This document shows, piece after piece, positions 44,859-51,776 of a stretch of DNA of 64,000 bases; positions within the stretch are counted from its first letter, which is position 1; each line of letters begins with the position of its first letter. The position numbers were made by a program, and so were the translations under genes. The DNA is taken from positions 186,001-250,000 of the forward strand of contig JANOSH010000044.1 in NCBI GenBank assembly GCA_031415695.1. Direction: 5' to 3'. The stretch is from JANOSH01 sp031415695 (GTDB lineage Bacteria; Actinomycetota; Acidimicrobiia; Acidimicrobiales; Ilumatobacteraceae). Under the pieces are notes generated by a model. The model was not told the origin of the DNA. It was given only the letters and a program-made list of their open reading frames with translations, and ran no database searches.

Positions 44859-46115
44859 ATGGGATTCGAAACCATTCATGCTGGAGTGCATCTACCGTTT
44901 CCGGCGGAACTGTCCATTCCGCCACTCGTGACCGTCGAGTTGCCAGGCAGCGAGCCGCCACCAATCACCGACATCGCAGGCGCGGCTCGTGACGCCGTTA
45001 TTGCTCGATTCGGTTCCGTGGTGAAGCCAGGCCGCACCGTGGCCCTCGGTGCTGGTTCTCGGGGCTTGACTGGCCGTGTCGACATGTTGGCTGGTGCAGT
45101 GGCTGGGTTCCGGGCACTTGGTGCCGAGCCATTTGTTGTTCCGGCGATGGGTTCTCATGGCGGCGCAACGTCCGAAGGCCAGGTCGAGGTGCTGCACAGC
45201 TACGGTATTACCTCGAGCGCGATTGGCTGCGACATTCGTGCCACCATGGAAGTCGAGTTTGTCGGCCGAACGTCGTGCGGCATGCCGGTGTATCACGACA
45301 AGGAAGCGGCGGCTGCCGACTGGTTTGTGCCCGTGAACCGCATTAAGCCGCATACGTGCTTCGAAGGGCCGATCGAGAGCGGCCTCGCCAAAATGGCTGT
45401 CGTTGGTTTCGGCAAACAGGCCGGAGCGCAGGCACTTCATTCCTATGGGTCGGCGAGGATGGGGGTCAACCTCATCGAGGGTTTCGCCTTGCTCCGGGCG
45501 ACCGGCCGGGTGCTCGGTGGAGTCTCGACTATCGAAGCGGCCTCGGGATCGGTAGTTCGAATCGAAGCGTTGACGGCCGAAGAAATTGGCGGCGACCACG
45601 AGATGGGTCTGTTGCAGTACGCCGAGGGTTTGCTTCCCCAACTGCCCTTTGACGAGATCGATGTGCTCGTCGTTGAAAAGATCGGCAAAGATATCTCCGG
45701 GGTCGGCATTGATCCGAATGTCAGCGGTCGATTTTGGGTCAACGGCGTGGCCGATCGGGAGCGCCCACGGGTGACCAACATTGTGGTACTCGGCATTACC
45801 GACGTGTCGCACGGCAACGCTCTGGGCATTGGGCTGGCCGACTTCACGACCGTGGCGGTGGTTGAGTCAATCGACTGGCGTAACACGTGGATCAACTGCT
45901 TCACCGCTGGTCCAGCCGGGGTGCGCAGGGCAAAAATGCCGATGGCGTTACCGACCGAACGCGACGCGATCATGGCGGCTATCGCAATGTGCGGCCGAGG
46001 TGCCACCGAATCGGTTCGGATGGTCCGAATCGAATCAACGTTGCACCTCACGTCGATGCAAGTGAGCGAGAACCTGCTTGCCGAGCTTCCGGTCGGAGCA
46101 CGAATCGTTAGGTAA
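44859..46115 (+). CDS. LarA-like (DUF2088) family protein
   Basis: A 418-aa protein. GAGSRGLTGRVDMLAGAVAG and AMGSHGGATSEGQVEVLHSYG resemble the N-terminal domain of nickel-dependent lactate racemase LarA. NRIKPHTCFEGPIESGLAKM would hold the active-site Lys/His region. No larB/C/E genes for making the nickel-pincer cofactor lie in this window, so whether it is a racemase is unclear; some relatives act on other substrates. It diverges from the helicase across 76 nt and overlaps the ABC exporter gene tail by 8 nt. Confidence 0.72.
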   Translation: MGFETIHAGVHLPFPAELSIPPLVTVELPGSEPPPITDIAGAARDAVIARFGSVVKPGRTVALGAGSRGLTGRVDMLAGAVAGFRALGAEPFVVPAMGSHGGATSEGQVEVLHSYGITSSAIGCDIRATMEVEFVGRTSCGMPVYHDKEAAAADWFVPVNRIKPHTCFEGPIESGLAKMAVVGFGKQAGAQALHSYGSARMGVNLIEGFALLRATGRVLGGVSTIEAASGSVVRIEALTAEEIGGDHEMGLLQYAEGLLPQLPFDEIDVLVVEKIGKDISGVGIDPNVSGRFWVNGVADRERPRVTNIVVLGITDVSHGNALGIGLADFTTVAVVESIDWRNTWINCFTAGPAGVRRAKMPMALPTERDAIMAAIAMCGRGATESVRMVRIESTLHLTSMQVSENLLAELPVGARIVR

Positions 46116-47982
46116 CAGTGGTTGCAGCGGCTGCGAACTGGGAGTTGTAGAGCGTGAAGTATGCGCCGCCACGGGTCAACAATTCGGTATGGGTTCCTTG
46201 TTCGACGATTCGGCCCGCGTCCATGACCAAGATAGTGTCGGCATCGCGAATGGTCGACAAGCGGTGGGCAATAACGAAACTAGTGCGTTGTGAACGCAGA
46301 GCGGCCATGGCTCGTTGAATGAGGACCTCGGTACGCGTGTCCACTGAACTGGTCGCTTCGTCGAGTATCAGAATTGCCGGGTCGGCAAGGAACGCTCGGG
46401 CGATCGTGATCAGCTGACGCTCCCCTGCGCTCACGTTGCTTCCTGCATCATCCACGATGGTTTCGTAGCCGTCGGGCAAGGTACGAACGAATCGGTCGAC
46501 GTAGGTTGCCTTTGCCGCCGCCAGCAACGCGTCGGGCGTTGCGGCCAGGTTGCCGTAGGCGATGTTGTCGCGGATGGTCCCTCCGAACAGCCATGCGTCT
46601 TGGAGCACCATTCCCATCATGGAGCGTAGCTCGCGTCGAGGCATGGTCGCGATGTCACGACCGTCGACGGTTATGTGTCCGGCGTCGAGTTCATAGAACC
46701 GCATCAATAGGTTGACGAGCGTGGTTTTTCCAGCTCCGGTTGGCCCGACTATGGCGATGGTGCGGCCCGGTGCAGCTACCAGCGATAGGTGTTCAATAAG
46801 GGGTTTGTCGGGGCGATACGAGAACGAAACGTCATTGAATTCGACTCGCCCGACCACCTCGGTAGGACTGTCGCCGTGATCCACGTCGGCCGACTCCTCG
46901 GGAGCGTCGAGTAACTCGAAGACCCGCTCGGCCGATGCGATGCCAGACTGAAGCACGTTGGCCATGGACGCCAATTGGCTCAACGGCATGCTGTACTGGC
47001 GGGCGTACTGCACGAAGGCTTGAACGTCGCCGATCGACATCGCGCCCGACGACACCCGGATACCGCCGATGACCGCAATGGCCACGTAGTTCAGGTTGCC
47101 GAGGAACGTCATGGCCGGTTGTATTGCACCCGAGATCGATTGGGCACCAAAACTGGCTCGGTACAGCTTTTCGTTCACAGTATCGAAACGTGCCTCGACG
47201 TCGGCTTGTCGGCCGAAGGCTTTCACGAGTGCGTGTCCGGTGAACACCTCTTCCACGTGGGCATTGAGCATGCCGGTGTGACGCCACTGGCCCATGAACC
47301 GCTGGCGCGACCGCTTGGTGATCAGTTTCACCGTGTACATCGACAACGGAATCATGATTGTGCCCACAATGGCGAGCATCCACGAAATCGTGAACATCAT
47401 GATCAACACGCCGACCAGCGTGAGCGATGAGGTCAGCAACATACTGAGGGTTTGTTGGAGGCTTTGTGAAACGTTGTCGATGTCGTTGGTCGCTCGACTC
47501 AACAAGTCGCCGCGAGGTTGGCTGTCGATGTACTGCAAGGGGAGGCGGTGAATTTTGTCTTCGACGTCGGCCCGCATCCGTTCCATTGCGCGTTGCACGA
47601 CGCCAGCCAGAAGGTACGACTGCCACCATTGCAGGAGCGCAGACGACACGTATAGCGCTGCCGCTAGCAGCAGAACGCGGTGAAGGCGACCGAAGTCGAT
47701 GCCGGGGCCTCGCAAACCATCGAAAACAAGGTTCGTGGCGTGACCTAGAACCTTGGGACCGAACAGCGACAAGGTGATCGCGACTACGGCAAGCGTAATG
47801 ACGGTGACCACACCAACGCGTTCGGGACGCAGCCGGGCAACAAGGCGCCGCGTTGATGCCCTGAAGTTCTCGGATCGTTCGACGGGCATCCCTGCGGTGG
47901 CCATGCGGCCGGCCGGGCCTCCGGGTGATGCCGCCCGCGCTTGAGCGGCCTGTTCGCGGACGAGTTTTGCATCGGTGGTCAT
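46108..47982 (-). CDS. ABC exporter half-transporter, catalytic subunit
   Basis: A 624-aa fused TMD-NBD exporter with six hydrophobic helices (about 60-330). Walker A GPTGAGKTTLV, signature VSAGERQLI and Walker B ILILDEATSSVD are complete, with the catalytic Glu. It has about 60 hydrophilic residues before TM1. It pairs with the upstream gene (overlap of 4 nt, ATGA) to make a heterodimer of the MdlA/MdlB, BmrC/D type. A multidrug or lipid exporter is inferred. The adjacent MarR gene would control it. Confidence 0.9.
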   Translation of the reverse strand: MTTDAKLVREQAAQARAASPGGPAGRMATAGMPVERSENFRASTRRLVARLRPERVGVVTVITLAVVAITLSLFGPKVLGHATNLVFDGLRGPGIDFGRLHRVLLLAAALYVSSALLQWWQSYLLAGVVQRAMERMRADVEDKIHRLPLQYIDSQPRGDLLSRATNDIDNVSQSLQQTLSMLLTSSLTLVGVLIMMFTISWMLAIVGTIMIPLSMYTVKLITKRSRQRFMGQWRHTGMLNAHVEEVFTGHALVKAFGRQADVEARFDTVNEKLYRASFGAQSISGAIQPAMTFLGNLNYVAIAVIGGIRVSSGAMSIGDVQAFVQYARQYSMPLSQLASMANVLQSGIASAERVFELLDAPEESADVDHGDSPTEVVGRVEFNDVSFSYRPDKPLIEHLSLVAAPGRTIAIVGPTGAGKTTLVNLLMRFYELDAGHITVDGRDIATMPRRELRSMMGMVLQDAWLFGGTIRDNIAYGNLAATPDALLAAAKATYVDRFVRTLPDGYETIVDDAGSNVSAGERQLITIARAFLADPAILILDEATSSVDTRTEVLIQRAMAALRSQRTSFVIAHRLSTIRDADTILVMDAGRIVEQGTHTELLTRGGAYFTLYNSQFAAAATTVT

Positions 47983-49709
47983 GCTGCCTGCCGGTCGGTG
48001 ATTTGGGATTCCACAATCTCGATATACGTCGCACAGTTGGTGAGCAGTTCGTCGTGAGTCCCCAGACCAACGATCTCACCGTTCTCGAGCACCATGATCT
48101 GGTCGGCATCAGAAATCGTCGACACCCGCTGGGCAACAATGACCACGACCGCTTCGGTGGTGATGGGCCTCAGCGCGAGTCGAAGGCGGGCGTCGGTTGC
48201 CAGATCGAGAGCGGAGAATGAGTCATCGAACAGATAAACGTCGGGTTTGTGCACCAACGCTCGGGCGATGGCTAGTCGTTGTCGTTGCCCACCTGACACG
48301 TTGGTTCCGCCCTGATTGATGGTGGCGTCGAGCCCACCATCCATGCCCCGCACGAAGTCGTCGGCCTGTGCAATCTGTAACGCTTCCCACAACTGGTCGT
48401 CGGTGGCGTCGGGTTGGCCGAAGCGCAGGTTGCTCGCCACGGTCCCCGAGAACAGGTACGGCCGTTGTGGTACGAGGCCGATGCGGCTCCACAGAACCTC
48501 GGGGGCGAGTTCGCGGACGTCGACGCCGCCGAGCATGACGGACCCGGTCGTTGCGTCGAGGAGTCGCGGAATGAGTTGAACGAGCGTCGTCTTGCCTGAA
48601 CCGGTGCTGCCAATAATCGCCAACGTTTGGCCTGGAAGCACGGTGCACGAGACGTGGGTCAATACGGGAGAAGCGGCCCCCGGGTAATGGAATCCGACGT
48701 CGCGCAACTCGACTATTCCCGGTTTCAGCATGTCGACGGGTGCAACGGGCGGCAGGACCGAACTGTCAGTGTCGAGGACCGCGGTGATGCGATCGGCACA
48801 CACTGATGCTCGTGGGATCATCATTGCGACGAACGTTGCCATCATCACCGAGAACAGGATCTGGGCCAGGTAGCTGAGAAAGGCCACGAGTGCACCGATC
48901 TTCATGGCTCCGCTGTTGATGCGACTGGCTCCAATCCACACGGCCGCGACCATTGAGGTGTTGAGTACCAACATGACGGATGGGAACATCCGTGACATCA
49001 GCCGGCCGGCGCGCAGCGACGTGTCGGTGAGCGCATCGTTGGCCGCACCGAAACGCTTGACCTCGTCGGGCTCGCGAACGAACGCCCGCACGACGCGAAC
49101 ACCGATGATTTGTTCACGCAGAATGCGATTGACTGAATCGATTCGGTCTTGCATGGCCCGGAACTGGGGCACCATGCGAATGACTACTGAACCCACGATT
49201 ATAGCAAGCACGGGAACACTGATCAGCAGCATGAGCGAGACACCGACATCTTCGCGGACTGCCATGTAGACCCCGCCGATCATCGAGATGGGCGCGGCGA
49301 CCAGCATCGTGGTTCCCATGAGGACGAGCATTTGGACCTGCTGCACATCGTTGGTGATACGCGTGATGAGCGATGGCGCGCCGAACTGGTTCATTTCACG
49401 CGACGAGTACTGCGTGACCTGATGAAACAGCCCGCGGCGCAGGTCTCGGCCGAACCCCATGGCGATTCGCGATCCGAAATACACGGCTGCAATCGAAAAG
49501 GCGACCTGAACCAGCGTGATGCCCAACATCAGTACACCGGTGCGCCAGATGAAGGGTTGGTCGTTGCCGGCAATTCCTTCATCGATGATGCGGGCGTTCA
49601 GGCTGGGCAAGTACAACGCGGCCATGGTCTGCACGAGTTGCAGCACTATGACCCATGCAATAGCCGTGCGGTAGCGCCCTAGCTGATTGCGTAGTAGACG
49701 AATCAGCAT
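47979..49709 (-). CDS. ABC exporter half-transporter, degenerate-site subunit
   Basis: A 576-aa TMD-NBD protein from the ATG at 49709. Walker A GSTGSGKTTLV, signature VSGGQRQRL and Walker B VYLFDDSFSALD, in which the catalytic Glu is replaced by Asp. This is usual for the partner that forms the degenerate site in heterodimeric exporters. Its start overlaps the MarR stop by 7 nt. The longer frame upstream (to 49934) lies inside the MarR gene and was rejected. Confidence 0.92.
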   Translation of the reverse strand: MLIRLLRNQLGRYRTAIAWVIVLQLVQTMAALYLPSLNARIIDEGIAGNDQPFIWRTGVLMLGITLVQVAFSIAAVYFGSRIAMGFGRDLRRGLFHQVTQYSSREMNQFGAPSLITRITNDVQQVQMLVLMGTTMLVAAPISMIGGVYMAVREDVGVSLMLLISVPVLAIIVGSVVIRMVPQFRAMQDRIDSVNRILREQIIGVRVVRAFVREPDEVKRFGAANDALTDTSLRAGRLMSRMFPSVMLVLNTSMVAAVWIGASRINSGAMKIGALVAFLSYLAQILFSVMMATFVAMMIPRASVCADRITAVLDTDSSVLPPVAPVDMLKPGIVELRDVGFHYPGAASPVLTHVSCTVLPGQTLAIIGSTGSGKTTLVQLIPRLLDATTGSVMLGGVDVRELAPEVLWSRIGLVPQRPYLFSGTVASNLRFGQPDATDDQLWEALQIAQADDFVRGMDGGLDATINQGGTNVSGGQRQRLAIARALVHKPDVYLFDDSFSALDLATDARLRLALRPITTEAVVVIVAQRVSTISDADQIMVLENGEIVGLGTHDELLTNCATYIEIVESQITDRQAA

Positions 49710-50164
49710 GACTGTTCTCGCTGGGCTGACGAAACAAACAGACGCCCCAGCAGGTCGAGCGCGGCGAGCGCTTCGGTCAGCTTTGATTCGCCGGCGGATC
49801 CAAAGCGGTCGAGCAAAAGAGTGCGCACGTGGTCGTCGATGGGGTCCAGCGTGTGGTGCGCGTTGTCGACCTTTGTGATTTCGGCCGCCGACGGCGCGAC
49901 CAGCGTTCGACGGCCGTCGGTGGGGTCGGCCCATGTCATCAGAATGCCGTTGTCGCGTAACCGGGCCACGGATGCCGAAACGTGGCTTTGTGGGAACCCG
50001 GTTCGTTCGACGATCTGACCGATGGTGGTGTCGCGATTCTCGAACACGTCGACGAGCACCATGCGCACACTGGTCGGCAACTCACGAAACTCGGATTCGG
50101 GAAGCGCTCGCACGCCCATCTTTGTCAGGCTCCGACCAAGGCGAAACAACTCGATCCCATTCAT
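49703..50164 (-). CDS. MarR family transcriptional regulator
   Basis: A winged helix-turn-helix protein of 153 aa from the ATG at 50164. The recognition region is TIGQIVERTGFPQSHVSASVARL followed in shorter form by the wing DPTDGRRTLVAP, both clear MarR features. It is the first gene of a three-gene unit with the ABC exporter and probably represses it. A short near-palindrome (GATAGATGTATC on the minus strand, about 50172-50183) just before the start could be an operator. It diverges from ATPase copy 2. Confidence 0.87.
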   Translation of the reverse strand: MNGIELFRLGRSLTKMGVRALPESEFRELPTSVRMVLVDVFENRDTTIGQIVERTGFPQSHVSASVARLRDNGILMTWADPTDGRRTLVAPSAAEITKVDNAHHTLDPIDDHVRTLLLDRFGSAGESKLTEALAALDLLGRLFVSSAQREQSC

Positions 50165-50240
50165 ATCAAAAAAGATACATCTATCCTGATGTAATCCCAA
50201 ACCTCTCCAACGGTATTGACATACCGAGTTATGGCATAAT

Positions 50241-50257
50241 TGAGTATGCTATAGTCA
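50241..50257. promoter_or_regulatory. Imperfect palindrome overlapping the -10 box, probable operator of ATPase copy 2
   Basis: TGAGTATGCTATAGTCA matches the operator of copy 1 (TGAACATACTATGTTCA) at 12 of 17 positions with the same centre, and pairs internally at six of eight positions. The TATAGT inside it (50250-50255) lies 6 nt before the GTG start at 50262, so a bound regulator would block a leaderless promoter. Confidence 0.6.
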
Positions 50258-50261
50258 GGCT

Positions 50262-51710
50262 GTGGACAAGCCCGTTGACGTCTTTGATAGGAGCTGGGAA
50301 TGGGAGAGGCTTGTTCGCTTTGTGAACGAGCCGGGTCCCGATGCGCGGCTTGGGCTGGTTTACGGCAGGCGTCGGCAGGGAAAATCCTTGCTGACGAGCC
50401 AGTTGGCCTCGGTGTCGAGCGGATTTTACTGGGAGGCGCTAGAAACCGAGTCGACTGCGAATCTTGATGGTTTGAGCGATGCGTACTCTGCACATGTCAG
50501 CTCTGCCGGACGTATTCGGTTCGCAACGTGGGCGGAGGCATTGGGGGCGCTCGTTCGCTTCGGGGCGCAGGGTGTCGGCCGCGTAGTTGTGCTGGATGAG
50601 ATCCAGCGCGTGATTACAAAGGTGCCGGAGTTGCCGTCGGTTCTTCAGGGCCTTCTCGGGCCAGGAGGTATTGGCGCGACCGCCGGTGGGACTCGACTAC
50701 TGCTGTGTGGATCCGCGTTTGGCGAGATGCGAAAGCTCCTCGACGGGGACGCTCCGCTACGAGGCCGAGCTAGCCTCGAGCTGGTCGTGGAGCCCTTTGC
50801 CTATCGGACCGCGGCCCAATTCTGGGGTTTGCGCGGGAATCCGGCGGCGGCTTTTCGCCTTCACGCTCTGGTCGGGGGAACTCCCGCCTATCGCACCTTG
50901 GCAGGAGATGATTCACCGGCCGCCGATGGTGATCTGGATGCGTGGGTGATCCGTCGCCTGCTTGATCCATCATCGAGCCTCTTTCGTGAGGGCCGCATTG
51001 TGGTGTCCGAGGACAGCCAGCTTCGGGATCGACAGCTCTTCTGGGGATTGCTTTCTGCAATCGCCGACGGGGCAGATCGATGGGGAAGCCTCGAAGAGTC
51101 GCTCGGCCTGAGCAGAGGTTCGCTACCGCACGCTTTGAACGTGGCGATCGATGCCGGCTGGGTTCTGAAGCGGGGGGATCCGCTCAAAGCCAACCGGCCC
51201 ATCTACCAACTGACCGAACCGATGGTGCGGTTCCAGCGCATTGTTGTGGAGCGCAACGAGCGCCGGCTCAACATGCGTCGGGCCGCCGATGTCTGGACCG
51301 ACGCAATGCCGGCTGTAGCAGCTCGGATATACGCGCCACACCTGGAGTTCCTTGCCGAGCAGTGGATTCTTGGCCATGCGACTGCCTCGACCGTCGGTGG
51401 CGCTGTTTCTGACGTCGGTTCATCGGTGGTCGAGCCCGTCGGTCAGGTCGACCTGGTAGCAGTCGAAGCGACATCCAAGGGTGGTCGCACACCAATTCTG
51501 GTGGGTGAAGTGAAGGCAACGGCGGACCGTGTCGGGGTTGGCTTACTTGAACGACTCGACGCCGCAGCCGTTGCAGTGGCAGAGGGTAAACGGCCAGTGA
51601 AGCGGTTACTCGTCAGCGCCGCGGGGTTCACAAGCGACCTTCAACGTGCGGCGGCAGGGCGACCCGAGGTTGAACTGGTCGACCTGCACCGGATGTACCA
51701 CGGGTCGTAG
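50262..51710 (+). CDS. AAA-type ATPase with winged helix and PD-(D/E)xK-like C-terminus (DUF234-like), copy 2
   Basis: A 482-aa paralogue of the protein at 21193-22626, similar along its entire length. P-loop YGRRRQGKS (Lys41), Walker B VVLDEIQRV (Asp112-Glu113), winged-helix region around SRGSLPHALNVAIDAGW, and the C-terminal QVDLVAVEA...GEVKAT nuclease-type motif. It ends HRMYHGS. The GTG start immediately follows the palindrome. It lies between the MarR/ABC unit and the purine operon without co-oriented partner genes, like copy 1, which also stands alone. Confidence 0.85.
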   Translation: MDKPVDVFDRSWEWERLVRFVNEPGPDARLGLVYGRRRQGKSLLTSQLASVSSGFYWEALETESTANLDGLSDAYSAHVSSAGRIRFATWAEALGALVRFGAQGVGRVVVLDEIQRVITKVPELPSVLQGLLGPGGIGATAGGTRLLLCGSAFGEMRKLLDGDAPLRGRASLELVVEPFAYRTAAQFWGLRGNPAAAFRLHALVGGTPAYRTLAGDDSPAADGDLDAWVIRRLLDPSSSLFREGRIVVSEDSQLRDRQLFWGLLSAIADGADRWGSLEESLGLSRGSLPHALNVAIDAGWVLKRGDPLKANRPIYQLTEPMVRFQRIVVERNERRLNMRRAADVWTDAMPAVAARIYAPHLEFLAEQWILGHATASTVGGAVSDVGSSVVEPVGQVDLVAVEATSKGGRTPILVGEVKATADRVGVGLLERLDAAAVAVAEGKRPVKRLLVSAAGFTSDLQRAAAGRPEVELVDLHRMYHGS

Positions 51711-51763
51711 CGAATATACGAAAAGTCAACTGGATTTTCTCGCACGTAGGGAGGCATGTCGCG

Positions 51764-51776
51764 TACGGTTGAGTCG
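51764..51776 (+). promoter_or_regulatory. -10 box for the purine operon, leaderless
   Basis: TACGGT (51764-51769) lies 7 nt before the ATG at 51777, which also begins the first PurS repeat. This favours the start at 51777 over the ATG at 51756, whose GGGAGG is only one nt away. No -35 is obvious. Confidence 0.45.

Noticed and set aside
46832..48139. 435-codon minus-strand ORF across the ABC exporter genes
   Set aside because: It is a shifted reading of the two exporter genes in the same strand; Arg-rich, with no domain.
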